Source: Halichondria panicea (lineage: Eukaryota; Porifera; Demospongiae; Suberitida; Halichondriidae). From it: DNA of 64,000 nt. The stretch spans positions 558,001-622,000 of the forward strand of contig NC_087381.1 in the NCBI RefSeq assembly GCF_963675165.1. The letters are read 5' to 3'. A program made the translations under genes and the position numbers. Below the pieces are notes generated by a model that ran no database searches, was not told the origin of the DNA, and worked only from the letters and a program-made list of their open reading frames with translations. Within the stretch, counting starts at the first letter, position 1, and each line of letters starts with the position of its first letter. Below are positions 21,171-41,331 of the stretch, piece by piece.

Positions 21171-21380
21171 AGCTCTACACCAGCCACTGGTGGCAACCTA
21201 CTTAAGATGAAAGAAGCTGAGTACAATCAAATTGTATTTTCAGTACATATACATCTTAAACTTGCTGAAATAATTATTTTAATCTGTTCTGATTGTCCAA
21301 TTGCGAAATTAACTGTAGCTTTTAGCTGTGAAGTAGGAGCCAGGACGGCCAGGGTGGCCCCTCCCCCAATCCTGACTATA

Positions 21381-21592
21381 TACCGTACGGGTAGAAAATT
21401 TTGAGGGTGTAAATTTTCGTGCAATTCAATATTCTGTCTTATTTGGAAAATTTCGCGGGTAGTAAATTTCGTGGAGTTAGGGTGTGTCACTATCTCGCAT
21501 GCGTAAACAAAGCCTTTCGCGGGTTTTAATTTTCGTGTTCTGCAGCCACCCACGAAAAACGCGAAATTAAAAACACCTCTACCCGTACGGTA
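21381..21592. mobile_element. MITE with TACCGTACGGGTAGA ends
   Basis: A 212-bp element with inverted ends TACCGTACGGGTAGA and TCTACCCGTACGGTA and interior motifs TTTTCGTG and CACGAAAA. It is a relative of the TACCGTATAGCGGG family with a different terminus. There is no coding capacity. Confidence 0.7.
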
Positions 21593-21963
21593 GTCATACA
21601 TTTGTTCATTTAGTATCTACCTTGCAATGCTAGGTCCTACTATAGGAGTGTCAGATTGCAAACAGATAATGCATCCCATAAACTGTTATACGACATTTTT
21701 TGTAAGTTGCCACTGTCATGGCAAAATTAGATTTGATAGATTTCTCAACAAAGCTTTTGTTGTCGAATAAAAGCAAGCAAAATTGAACCTGCATGTAGGA
21801 AGACATGTGTCTTTGATTCTAGTCATCAAGCCACCCTTAGTGTCTAGTCATGCTCATGCTCACTCTATTACCGTGGAGCCCATCCATGTGCTCGTGTGAA
21901 CATTATGAAACACCGTCTCTGAACCCAGCCACACAAATGCCGAGGATTCTGTTTGGTTCAGTA

Positions 21964-22115
21964 ATTAACCTCTTAGTAACATTTTCCCACATGTTACAAG
22001 GTTTCTAATTGATGTTGTTGTTCATTTGGTATCTGACCATCAATTAATTATCTTTTATCTCAATGTATTTTTATTTTTTGTAGACGAGCCTGGTGGTCAG
22101 AGGTCAGCTGGAGCT
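21964..22115. repeat. Triplicated upstream block, copy 2
   Basis: Second copy of the block described at 21,004. It lies between the two collagen-like genes, downstream of copy 2, and no third collagen gene accompanies it. It is a remnant of an unequal exchange. Confidence 0.6.
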
Positions 22116-22339
22116 CCCACCCCCGCCCCCTCACTCAGGTTATGACATCTGATCACAAACGATCCTTACCAGATCGCAAAGTTAAAACCCAAATTGTCAA
22201 CATTTCATCTCATTCTCAAAAATTGTTCCACAGTGCTCTAATACACACTATATACTGTCATATCTATGACTGTCATAATTATATGTAAATCTAGCAGCTA
22301 ATTAACAGAGTCAGATCAATGTTCAGTGTCCCTAGTTCA

Positions 22340-23735
22340 TCAGTAGACGTATAGTTCCATTTGTTCAAGAGCAATGTCAGCATGTACTGCAGAATTAAGT
22401 AAGCATAGTTTCATTTCAATATCATCAGTTGTGGGGGTTGATAGTGTTTTGGTAAACCACGGTGGTTTGTTCAACGAACAGCACGGGTTGCCATGGATAC
22501 AGCCTTGACCATCCCAGAGTGGATCATCAGTGTGAAGGTGAAGTCCATATGCTGAAGGAGAGCTTAGACCACTCTCACAGAAATAGTCATTAACAACAAA
22601 TGGAGGGGAGCCGTAGGTGTTGCCTGGGTTACAAGGACAACGATGGATTCCATATAAAGTATTACTATTGTTTGCTTGAGATCCACCAGCTGCAAATGTC
22701 CAAATGTGTGTTCTGGGTGTTCCATGAGTGAAGCTTAGTCCATCAACGTACTGTGCATTGATACCACCTGAATATCTGGTATACCCAACAAAGGAATGCA
22801 TGTACCCCCAGTGATAAGCCTTAGCTCTCCCACACACTCGACTGTAGTATTGACCCCCACCAACAGGAAAGGTGACTAATGAACAAGAGTATGGATTTGT
22901 ATTTGTTCGACCACATGATCGTTTTGAGTAGCCAGTCAGTGTTAGTCCTTGAGGGCAGTTTTGGCTAGTATTAGTCATATCAATGAATGCCACCTTCCTC
23001 CATCCAGGACCACCACACGTCTCAGAGGGTCCCGATGGACCTTGTTTCCCCGTCATTCCTTTCTTCCATTATCGCCTCCAAAGCCTCGATTCCTTTAACC
23101 CCCTTGGCACCCGGCCCGCCACTCTCGCCTTTGTGTCCAGGGAATCCATAATGTCCTTTCAAACCTTGCTCACCTTTAACCCCAGTATCACCTCGTTTAC
23201 CGATCTCACCCATATCTCCTTTAACCCCTCGGTGTCCCATTGGGCCGGGATCGCCGATAGGACCGTTTGGACCCACCTCCCCTTTATGACCAGGGTAGCC
23301 AATGTGTCCTTTGACCCCAGATTCTCCGTTTATTCCCTGAGGGCCTTGATCACCCAGGCCTCCCTTATTCCCCTTTGGGCCTGGCTTGAGCGAACAGTCT
23401 GTTAAATTATCGGCGTCATTTCTAGTACACTCCATTATAGTGTAGAGTTTCTTTTCAATTAGTTCTGCCAGAGCATCAGCAAGTAGATCAGTAGCACTTT
23501 GAGAGGAGCCGGATTGTCGAGTTAGTCGCTTTAGTATGCCCATCACCGTGGCTTCATCACTCGAGTGGGGGTTTGAATTTTTAGCTTCAACAATATCTTG
23601 CAACTTAGTGATTTGGTTCTGTAGATTTGAATTTTCAGACTTGAGATTCCACACAGCAAAGGATAGACCTCCGTATAGTGTGATTGTCAGTAGCACAAAC
23701 GCTGCCACTAAGATACTCTTCACATTCGAGCCCAT
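22340..23735 (-). pseudogene. Collagen-like type II membrane protein, copy 2 with frameshift
   Basis: Intronless and the better-kept copy. It starts MGSNVK with an in-frame stop just upstream, then a helix (SILVAAFVLLTITLYGGLSF), a short coiled-coil-like segment (LQNQITKLQDIVEA), a stalk, then Gly-X-Y triplets from about residue 120. Two single-base losses near 23,091 and 23,063, judged against copy 1, shift the frame within the collagen end. The C-terminal domain is open from 23,056 to 22,340 and ends EQMELYVY. It has paired cysteines and the motifs GWRKVAFIDMTN, CGRAKAYHWGYMHSF, CPCNPGNTYGSP and DPLWDGQGC. It would form a trimeric surface collagen. Either it is a young pseudogene or the two indels are sequence errors. 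Confidence 0.65.
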
Positions 23736-23793
23736 CTTTGTGCTCTACATGTGTATTTCAGTTCGAAGTTGATGCTCTACTGAAGTACACAGA

Positions 23794-23998
23794 ATTAACC
23801 TCTTAATAAAAAGTTCCCATATGTTACAAGGTTTCTAAGTGATGTTGTTGTTTATTTGGTATCTGACCATCAAATTATCTTTTACCTCAAATATTTTTGC
23901 AGACAAGCCTGGGGGTCAGAGGTCAGCTCAAGCACCCTCCTTTATCATACAAGAGGAGTTTGATTGCTACAGCGGTGGCTGCGTACGACGAAAGAAAG
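23794..23998. repeat. Triplicated upstream block, copy 3, with possible plus exon
   Basis: Third copy of the block at 21,004, upstream of the second collagen-like gene. On the plus strand 23,903-23,998 looks like an exon: a TTTTTGCAG acceptor, an open frame reading DKPGGQRSAQAPSFIIQEEF and ending VRRKK, then a GTGAGT donor. No protein family is recognised. Confidence 0.4.
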
Positions 23999-24018
23999 TG
24001 AGTAACATTCAGCATAAT

Positions 24019-24232
24019 TACCGTAATAGCGGGTAATTTTCGGGGGACAAAATATTCGTGGCTCAGCAATATTGAGACATTTTGTGGGTAATTTTTTCGT
24101 GGTTGGAGCTTGCACTGCAGCCGGTAAAGGTAAACAAGGTCGCTTCATTCGTGAGTAAAATATTCGTGGTCAGACCTTCAACCACAAAAACCACGAATAT
24201 TTTGCCCTACGAAAATTACCCTCTATACGGTA
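24019..24232. mobile_element. MITE of the TACCGTATAGCGGG family, copy 3
   Basis: About 214 bases, ends TACCGTAATAGCGGGTAATT and, inverted, AATTACCCTCTATACGGTA. The interior matches the copies at 10,186 and 19,091. Confidence 0.75.
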
Positions 24233-24355
24233 TTGTAGTACTTACCATGTTCCAAATATAAGTACTTGCACTGATATCAAATTATGTGCCTATCGTAATT
24301 ATATGTAGCATATAATTATGAGTGTATGTCAGCTGTCAACTACTCACCTCCTATA

Positions 24356-24564
24356 TACCGTATAGCGGGTAATTTTTGTGGGGTAAATAATTCGTTTATC
24401 TAGAAAACGGTGGTTTTTGTGAGTAAAAATTTCGTTTAGTCTCGTTGCCTGACATTGCATTCATACGTTCCGGTAAGCCACGCCTGCGTTAAAATTTCGT
24501 GGAGGTCAGCTTGCCCACGAAAATAACGAATTTTTACCGGGCGAAAATTACCCGCTATACGGTA
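24356..24564. mobile_element. MITE of the TACCGTATAGCGGG family, diverged copy 4
   Basis: Ends TACCGTATAGCGGGTAATTT and AAATTACCCGCTATACGGTA match the family, but the core (AAAATTTCGTTTAGTCTCG) is different. It is a subfamily that kept only the termini. Confidence 0.75.
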
Positions 24565-25300
24565 TACATGATTGTAGCATAAAATTAAAACTAGTGATCA
24601 CTTTAGATGATACTAATTATAGTGCTTTCCCATGCATTCTACTATTAAATCCTAACATTTCATTTGCAGAATCTTTTGTTATATAATTCCATAGCTCTCT
24701 CACTCGGCCATGCATTACAGTTACAAGTGCTTACACTAGTAACCTCCCCCACCTCCCACGCATTGTCATGGTTACACTATTTTATAACCTCCCGTCCTCT
24801 TACAGATCACATCCTCCCTGTTTGGTATGAACCAAGCACCAAAGTTAGTGTGCAGTTGGCCGGCCATATCAAGCTCTACATTTGGGTCGTGTTGTCAGGC
24901 AGTAAGACTATCATATATACTACACATGCCCGAGGGCGTGGAATGCAAGTACTCGTTGCAATAGAGTCGTATGAACAGTGTTATTATTGCGATTGTACAT
25001 GTCATTTAAATTGTGTGAAATCAATTGTTTATTGGAATTCATCATTTCACTTGAATTGGCCTAGGAGTTTGCTTTTTAAATAATTTGCAATAATTATTAT
25101 ATATAGTCCATAAAAAATGAGGAACAAAATTCTCATTGTCTAAACTTAAAAATTAACTCATAGAATGATAATAATGATACTCATACTAAAAACTTTGCTA
25201 TCACTAACAGCAGAGTGCACTCCTGCTAACAGCTATTTAGTCAATTTGTCCTAAACGTTCAGTTAATACTGCTTGCATGCATGGTGGGCAGTCCCCATAA
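24565..25300. other. Spacer 3' of gene D
   Basis: No supported gene. A 139-codon plus-strand frame at 24,664-25,083 has no recognisable domain, no paralogue in the window and no clear promoter. Confidence 0.4.
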
Positions 25301-30947
<5,647 letters not shown>

Positions 30948-31004
30948 TATTGGTAATGTTTCTTGCAATTCGGTATGAAGGTCTCCTAGGCTACACATTC
31001 ACCA

Positions 31005-31012
31005 CTTTTATA
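31005..31012 (-). promoter_or_regulatory. TATA box of gene D
   Basis: TATAAAAG on the minus strand, about 58 bases upstream of the gene D leader ATG. The same word sits upstream of genes E and G, which supports a shared core promoter and use of the 30,947 start. Confidence 0.5.
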
Positions 31013-31739
31013 CAGCAGCCGGACCTACAGGTCTCAGTTACTGCACATGCCCGTTAAAATCAATGTCATGCGTAATTAATTTTGGCATAACAACCAATTA
31101 AAATTAATTGAGAGCACATGCTTTATCATTACTAGGCCCTGATAAATTATGCTAGGAGCAAAATAGGTGTCTAAAGAACAATTGGGAATAATAGGCATTA
31201 ATGTCCATTTTTGGTAAAGATCATTACATTAAGTTTTGCATAACGATTTTTCATGGCAAAAAATGGCTGAAGGTGAATATTTAATCAGCCGCCCTTTTAG
31301 GAATACCTAATTATGGATCAGTTCAATTTAGCGAAATAACACGATATATTAATTATGTCTTGAGTCAGTTGTGTGTTGTTCTATACGTCTTAATTTGTTA
31401 TGTCACATTTTTTGGAAAAAATCAGAGAATAATCGGATTTTTTATGAGAGGAATAGGCACATTTTTCAAGAATTAAATAATGGGTGAAAAAATCAGGGCC
31501 TAATCATTACTAGCATGCAGTTTTGTATCAATGTAGTTCTCATTATACAGTCGAACAATTTCTACCAGATCTACACATATACATATCAAAATCAGAACAC
31601 CGAAAAAATGGCGAGAAATTAAGCTATGAAACATCAACTATATCATTATACATGATACTAATTTGCTATCTGTTCACTATAATTATAATTGTCAAGCGTT
31701 CACTATTCTTTCAGTCCGGCATTAACTCCGTCTATAGTT
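31013..31739. other. Spacer between genes D and A2
   Basis: No gene. From about 31,345 onward it is the duplicated 3' flank shared with positions 1-389. Confidence 0.5.
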
Positions 31740-34106
<2,367 letters not shown>

Positions 34107-34167
34107 TGACAATGCTTCAGGTATGATTATGTGAAGGTCCCATGCACACACCTCTTTAAGTAGTGGT

Positions 34168-34173
34168 CTTATA
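34168..34173 (-). promoter_or_regulatory. Candidate TATA-like element of gene A2
   Basis: TATAAG on the minus strand, about 62 bases upstream of the start codon, as in gene A. Confidence 0.35.
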
Positions 34174-34616
34174 TTACCACACGTGCACTAGATCTATAAT
34201 TATACAATGAAGATGTACTGCATACAGCATATCTTAATCTGTATAATTTTGATTACATAATAGCAGTGTTATGTTTGTGTCCTTACTTGTATAATTATAG
34301 CTGCAATAAACCATATTTATGAGTCAACATTGAAAATATAATTAATTGGAAGAAAAATTAATAACACCGATCAATTTGTTGATACAAGATTACAAATTCA
34401 GTTTCCATCATTCGTATCAGCTTAGGACAATCAATTTTATATGAGCGATGGCCTGCTGCACGATAATAAATTAAGTGCAAAGATATTTATTTTTCGTTCT
34501 GTGTCTCTCCGCTGCCGGCCGTATTTTCTACAAACCAATTTTAATTTGTGCAACAAACAATGTCAAAAGATGAGCTCAAAGTATAACGTCTCAATGTATG
34601 TATATAGCAACACTCG

Positions 34617-34673
34617 GTCTGGAACCGAGGCCTGGAACCGAGGCCTGGAACCGAGACCTGAAACCGAGGCTAT
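34617..34673. repeat. 13-bp tandem repeat GGAACCGAGGCCT
   Basis: Four units of GGAACCGAGGCCT with drift in the last two. The word is related to the arms of the TAGCCTCGAATCCAGG hairpin family nearby, so it may derive from it. Confidence 0.75.
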
Positions 34674-34948
34674 AGCAACATACATGTGATCAACAGTTCG
34701 TCCTAATCTCTTGATGTAATTTGCTAGCAGGCTGCTAAATTGTGTCCATTTGATGCATGCAGCTCGCACTTGGGAATCAATTATGCCTAACTTCAACAAT
34801 TAATAGCTGAGTAATAAAAATTATGGTTTCTTCAACAATGATTTCTGAAAACATTATGTCCTCAAAGTTCAAATTTGGGAAATGAAAGAATCGACAATTT
34901 CGGCTGAATACAATAGATTATAATCGCCCATGCATGCATGGTCCAAGG

Positions 34949-34994
34949 TAGCCTCAATTCCAGGCCGATTAATATCGGCCTTGAATCGAGGCTA
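34949..34994. repeat. Small hairpin of the TAGCCTC...GAGGCTA family
   Basis: TAGCCTCAATTCCAGGCCGA and its inverse TCGGCCTTGAATCGAGGCTA meet around a short AT core. The element is about 46 bases. Other members lie at 41,294, 41,961, 43,798 and 53,386. Confidence 0.7.
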
Positions 34995-35320
34995 GGTCCA
35001 AGGTGTAGCCTCAATTCCAGGCAGCAAAGAAAAAGGCGCCTTTTTTTTGCGGCCTGGAATTTAGCCTATAACTCTAATAGCTAAGTAATAAATACCGGTA
35101 TTTATCGAGGCTAAATCCAAGGCCGAAAAATGATGATGGCCCCTATACACCTGTATGTGCATGCATAAGTGATTTAACATAATTATTTTGACACCAAAAA
35201 TATGATATCAGAATTGAAGGAGACTGAGATGAAATTGAGCTATGAGACATCAAGTAAAGCAGAATGATACTATCACTATCGGTCAATAATAAAATAATAC
35301 TTGGTGGGCAGTACCCATAG

Positions 35321-38300
35321 TTATCCCGGATATGGTGGAGGGGCTTCTCCGCCAGAAAAATGCATTGCAGGGGGCGGTTTTTCAGGGGCCGGGGGTTGCT
35401 GAGGATAAGGGGCTGGGGGTTGCTGAGGGTAGGACGTGTAGTACGAGGGGGCGGAATATTGTCCAGTCGGGTAGGCAGCTGCTGGTTGAGGCTGATTAGA
35501 TGGAGGGGGAGGCTGATTAGAGTTTGAGGATCTTTGATTCATGGAGTAGGCTGTATTTTGTGTATTTGTGACGGTCGTTGTAGCTGTCGATGTAGTGTTA
35601 GTGTTTAGATTCCTGGGTGGGGGGCGATTCAGGCGACGCCTTCTTATGATACCACACAACAAGACGATAAACAAAAATATGAAGACGATGATGATGAAAG
35701 GGACTGTTGCCCCAACACCGATAGTTACGCTGGACGCTGATGCTGCATAAAAATAAAGTATGTCAGTGCATGTCGATGTGGTCTGTATGTAATATAGTCA
35801 TATTTTATGTATGATGGTCAGCCATGGCTACTGCGTGCATTATACACGCGTCGCAATACACAATTACCACGTGGCGGTTGCTGTGTATAGTGGTTACGGC
35901 CATCGCGCTTCGTGTTAATAATTTGAGTTGCGTGTATGGGGCCACGCCCACCTACAAGTTGATGGCTGAAGTGGTGGAAAAACGAGCTTCGCTTTATGAC
36001 TGAAACTTGATCTGTGAGAGCTCTAACAAAACAGATGGAGCATCTACACACGTACATGTATACATATAGCTGTTTAGGTGAGCACGACCATAAACCAATA
36101 CGTTAACATGCACGAAGTGCAGCTGCAGAATCATGCAGTGCGTGCGTGACGTACGTGGCTGTGACCACTTCACGAATGTCACATTTATTTGTTAGGCAGC
36201 AACCGCTATATGGTTGAATGCATGTTCTACCGCTAAGGTGGCAAGCATTTTACAACCATGCAGGACAAATTATGCACAATAGCATGGCAATGACTCTGCA
36301 CATGGGCTACTATAATTATGTGAATTCCAAGCTAAAACGTCTCAGCCATGCACATGCACACTAACTGATACTACTATTGACTTACATCCAGTACAGAACA
36401 AGGCAATATCTTCTGAATGGCCACAATCTTCAACTCCGATAGGGTTAGCACGGCAATTAATGAGTCTGCTCTCAGATCCTCGACAACGAAGCTCGTCCAA
36501 CCATATCCGAGTGGATAGTGAAGCTTGGGAGAATCTATGGAAAGAAATGATTATCACAAATATTGCACAAACTATATAATTATAGAATGATGGATGTGAT
36601 CCGATGTCAAGTCAGTATAAGTACCGTATTACTAGCGAGCATCAAACATTTGCGAACTTTGCGATTGTTGATCAATTCGCAACAATAAAATCCGCAAAAC
36701 CTACTAGTAAATACACACGATCCTTGCCAGAACGCAATAGTTTGATCGCAAAGGGTCAAATTTTCTGCTGATTTGGCTCGTTTGCAAAGGTTTTTCACCA
36801 GCAAAATATTCTAGTAATACGGTACTCTTATTAGTTACTCAATGATGAGCCGATAATACACACTCACCCTAGCAGCCCAACTCTTCCGTATCGAGTGGAG
36901 GTTGAGTACCCTAGTTGACGACAAGCCACTCTTGCATCACCTGAGCCAAAGTTGTCCTGACACACTGTACCCCATTGTCCACTGTAATAGACCTCCAGTC
37001 TGCCAGAGGAGCCTCCTGTTCGGCCTGACCTGCCTACCAGCCTCAGGTCTCCATTTGGGCCTAAAAACAACACAATTCATTAATGGAGATAATTATTGAA
37101 TATGCTGTATATACAAATTCTTACTTGCAGTGCTTGCAGTACAGATCAAGGCCACATCTTCTGAATGGAAGCAATCTTCAACTCCGATAGGGTTAGCAGG
37201 GCAATTACTGAGTCTGCTCTCAGTTCCTCGACAACGAAGCTCGTCCAGCCATGTTGGAGTGAATGATGAAGCTTCAGAGAAACTATAGGAGGTAATGACC
37301 ATGTTAACACAATTGTACCAGCTATAATACATTTATTACATGCATGCAGTGATATACTTGACAAAAGTTCGAAGAATCTATAAATATAGTTATAGGAGGA
37401 AATGATTTTATGACCATAATTATATGCTATATAGAAATTAGCTATTGAGTTCGATGAGATTTCATTGAAACTGTATACAAACTGTACAATAAAGTACATA
37501 TATATACATGTTTCTTAAACTAAGGTGAATGATTCTATGGAAAAACAATTTCTGATGAGCTTACACACTCACCCTAGCCTTCCAACTGTTCCGTATTGAG
37601 TGTAGGTTGAGAACCCTAGTTGACGACAAGCTACTCTTGCATCATTTGAACCGAAGCTGTCCTGACACACTGTTCCCCATTGTCTACTGTAATAGACTTC
37701 CAGTCTGCCAGAGGAGCCTCCTGTTTGACTAACTCTGTCTACCAGCCTCAGATCTCCACTTAATTGTCCTGTATATATATATACAGACACGAAAATCAAG
37801 ATGAATACGTGCATGACTTGTGTACATTCAACACTGTATACTCGGTACACGTATATTCCCAACATAACTGTGGTATAGCTAACATGCAAGTACATGAACA
37901 TGCTTTATAATGATTTAGGAAATGAGGAATGTGTGTGTGTTCCTGCCACTATATAGATGCAATTTACGTACTCAGGAATTAACACTATAGGAAATCCTGT
38001 GGAAATCCATGCATATTCTTCCAAACAGGAAATATGCATGGCTGGTGTGTACACAGGATTTCCCTGGGTGTGTATAATCCGGCGGCTATAGGTCTGCATG
38101 TATGTTTTCAGAAGCCTTTCTGAATGCTAATACATGAGTGACACAACCATAACAGGATGGCAACAAGACTGGTACAGGATTCGTCTAAAGTTACAGCAGC
38201 TAGGAGAACGTTGTGATTTTCGTTCACCTAATACCTGTTAACCAAGTTTATTAGCAAAATCGATCATGCATCCACACCATTCTGTGATTCTACCATAATT

Positions 38301-38659
38301 ATAGTCTACAACTGTTCTTTCAATTTCAAAGCTGCCATGATATTTACTATATAATAATTATTGTCATAATTATATGCTGTAGCTATTGCCATGCAGGACG
38401 ATAGCACAACAGTATGTACAGTAATTATTATAACAGCTATAATAATGGAGTATGACAGATCTCGCTCAATTAATTCATATATGTTCCAGTCTCATAATTG
38501 AGTTTTCTTATAGCAGAAACAATCATACAATGCACACAATCATCATACAGAGTGGAAACATCATTCTCACTTTAGGAAATTATTATTATTATCCAGCTCA
38601 CCTCCAACAGCCCAAACCAGGCTCAGGAGAGTAGCTGTCTTCCACAGTAAGCAACTCAT
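35321..38659 (-). CDS. Gene E: two-SRCR membrane receptor with Pro/Tyr tail
   Basis: Exons: 38659-38602 (leader [16 protein letters not shown]), 37768-37573 and 37282-37125 (SRCR 1), 37060-36868 and 36534-36386 (SRCR 2), 35742-35321 (membrane and tail). Spliced length is 1,176 nt, 391 residues, with no stop. Both SRCR domains have six cysteines (up to about residue 251). Then a helix ([18 protein letters not shown]), IIRRRRL, and a 100-residue tail with [13 protein letters not shown] and [16 protein letters not shown], ending [10 protein letters not shown] (PPPY is a PPxY motif). It shares tail, last module and flanks with genes G and L. A 205-bp MITE sits in the intron of SRCR 2 and is absent from the same intron in G and L. 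No lesion is seen, so this is a good candidate functional member. Confidence 0.85.
36621..36825. mobile_element. 205-bp MITE with GTACCGTATTACTAG ends
   Basis: Ends GTACCGTATTACTAGCGAGC and AATATTCTAGTAATACGGTAC are inverted repeats, with TTTGCGA and TCGCAA motifs in opposite orientation inside. The matching introns at about 47,130-47,150 and 63,560-63,575 lack it, so it inserted after the genes duplicated. Confidence 0.75.
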
Positions 38660-38704
38660 TATTAGTAATGTTTCTTGCAATTCAGTATCAAAATGAAAGC
38701 ACAA

Positions 38705-38712
38705 CTTTTATA
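38705..38712 (-). promoter_or_regulatory. TATA box of gene E
   Basis: TATAAAAG on the minus strand, about 46 bases upstream of the leader ATG, within a block shared with gene G. Confidence 0.5.
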
Positions 38713-39708
38713 CAGCTCTCTACCATGTGCAGATGTGCAGGATGTCATGTGGGTGGTATGAACTGGTGGGATTCATCCATGTGACCTGTGTGTGTATTTA
38801 CAATTTACTTAGGATGTGTTGATGTTAGGTCATTAACCTTTATCCTTATTACACTTGTATCAAGAGTACTTGGGCATGCTTGTGTGTATAGTGTGATTAC
38901 CCTTTATAGTATCTTCTTCCATGTCCTGTTTGTATCCTGTTGGGTTAGTCCCCTGCATGCACACTCATGTTGTCAGTCAGTTTGTTAGTCCCAATTTCAC
39001 CCTTTACTATAATAACAAACTGTGACCTATATAATTTGGTCTTGCTGCAAATAACTTAGATAATGCTAGTAGGCTACTGACTGTATACGGTGGCGGCTAA
39101 CATGACGATTGTAGCTACTTACAACCATTTATTATGCCTCAGTGCGCATGGCCATAGCAAGGTACAGTTGGAACCTCACAAGTTGGTCAGGAGGTTTGTC
39201 TGTTATTCGGAGGTGTCCCCTTTATTGAGGTTTTACCATAAAGTTACGTTACTGGCCTCAAATGTGCACAACTCCCTCATGTATTTGACCCTTGAATTGT
39301 ATTATTGACCTCTGGCATCATAATTTTTTTGGTGTGTGTGGTTTATTAGTGATGACGCATCCCAATATTAATGTTATTCATGATCCAACATTGTATACAT
39401 GTACTAAATTGGTACTGGGCTCATGTAAAGTGTATCTATAGAAAGTGAAAGCACTAAGTCCAAAAATAATTAGCCAATCTATAATTATAGCTTATGATTG
39501 TCTGAAAACATAATTTTTTTATATAATTATCTATATCACAAACAGTGTCCCAGCTCAAAGTTCATATTTGGGAAATGATAGTTTCTGGCCAAATACCATG
39601 CAAGCATGTATGGATTATAATAGGCAGTTTTGTGATTGTATATAAAAGATAATATTGAGCTAAGAAATTGAGCTATAATAATTATGAGACATCAAAGTAT
39701 ACCCATAT
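38713..39708. other. Spacer between genes E and F
   Basis: No gene is supported. From about 39,290 the sequence is the duplicated 3' flank also found near 50,810-51,240 and 57,660-58,420. Confidence 0.5.
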
Positions 39709-41293
39709 TTAGCCCGGATATGGTGAAGGGGCGGCTTCTCCGCCAGAAAAATACAGTGCAGGGGGTGGTTCTTCAGTGGGGTACTGAGCTGAGGGAGGTT
39801 CTTCAGTGGGGTACAGAGCTGAGGGAGGTTCTTCAGTGGAATAAGGAGCTGAGGGAGGTTCTTCAGTGGGGTACAGAGCTGAGGGAGGTTCTTCAGTGGA
39901 ATAAGGAGCTGAGGGCAGTTCTCCAAGGGAATAAGGAGCTGGGGGTTGCTGAGGGTAGGATGTGCGGTATAGGGAGGAGGCGTATTGTCCAGTTGGTTGA
40001 GCCCCATGAACATTTTGAGGGGGGGCTTGATTCGAGTTTGAGGATCTTTGGTTCATGGAGTAGGCTTTATTATGTGTCGACGTAGTATGATCTAGTGGAT
40101 TCCTCGTTGGGGGTGGATGCAGGCGACGTCTTAAGAAGTTGAAAATTACAGTCGCGCTGATGATTATGAAGGCTGTAGTTATTGTACCCAAAACTACTCC
40201 AAGAAAAATCCAAACCTGGGCTGATGTAGTTGCTGCATAATAAAAAAATATAGTATGTCATATAGTGTATCAGTGCATCTGAGGTAGCTATAATAATTAG
40301 TATACTAAAATTATGTGTAATGGCCGAGAGGGTCGCCCGCCATCGCTATATGTACAGCGTGCAGTGCGCACACGTCACGTTAAATGGTTGCCACGTACCA
40401 TAACCAACACCACTTTAGTAACACGAAGCACACGGCGGCAGCGGCTTCATGTAACCAGTTCACAAAAGAGACATCTAAATGTTAGGCAGCAACCATATAA
40501 TAATATAATACGGTTGATTCTTTTATCGCTATATAGGTGGCAACTATTTTACAACCACGCGGGCACAATGCATGCACATGGTAATGTGGTAGTGGTGGCA
40601 GGTGACCCTTGGATACCACAATAATTACTTACATGTCATTGAGATATTTGCTGAACAATAATTGCATTTTGAGCTAAAAGGTCTCAGCCATGTACATGCA
40701 CTAACTGATACTACTATTGACTTACATCCAGTGCAGACCAAGGCCACATCTTGTGAATGGGAGCAATCTTCAACTCCAATAGGGTTAGCAGGACAATCAA
40801 CGAGTCTGCTCTCATTTCCTCGACAACGAAGCTCGTCCAGCCATATCGGAGTTGATGGATTCGAAACTGGAGAGAAACTATAGAAGGAATTATTAATAAG
40901 TTAATTGCTCATTAATTATTCATGAGTTCAATCTAGCAGCTACATCCAGCTGAAACGCAGTAGTCATTTCACAGCTTGAATACTGAGATGCTTTTACTAG
41001 ATAAATAGGTGCAGTGTACCCTATTGGCTGAACCACATGAAGATAAAAAGGCTACTGAAAGTTCACATATCGGCTTTTCTTTGGCTCTGAAAGCCATTTT
41101 TTCAGCGTTTTATGAGACTTTCCTGGCCTGGAAAGATCATTTTGCACTCCAGTATGGTAAGGAGCATCACAAGAAGATCTTATAAGAGCAATAACACAGA
41201 GCTTAGCTATATATACACCGCATATACACCGCATATACAGTGCTACATTTTCAGTCGAGGCACTTCAATTTCATGGAATAGCCTTTAAATCGT

Positions 41294-41331
41294 TAGCCTC
41301 GAATCCAGGCCGATTAAAATACGGCCTGGTA
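41294..41331. repeat. Small hairpin of the TAGCCTC...GAGGCTA family
   Basis: TAGCCTCGAATCCAGGCCGA faces CGGCCTGGTATC. The right arm is worn. It lies in the leader intron of gene F. Confidence 0.6.

Larger units (their letters stand above)
34174..35320. other. Spacer between genes A2 and E
   Basis: No gene. It contains the duplicated 5' flank shared with gene A, a 13-bp tandem repeat (34,617-34,673), a small hairpin (34,949-34,994) and related half-hairpins up to about 35,125. Confidence 0.5.

Noticed and set aside
24664-25083. 139-codon plus-strand frame
   Set aside because: No homology, no paralogue, no splice or promoter context. It could be chance in a gene-free spacer.
35760-36300. Possible RNA gene in a block conserved in three introns (also 45,540 and 62,340)
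   Set aside because: Conservation is explained by the duplication of the E, G and L last introns. No tRNA or known RNA fold could be drawn.
40313-40624. Plus-strand frame duplicated at 58,958-59,230
   Set aside because: It lies in the duplicated last intron of F and K, is reduced by an indel in one copy, and has no recognisable domain.
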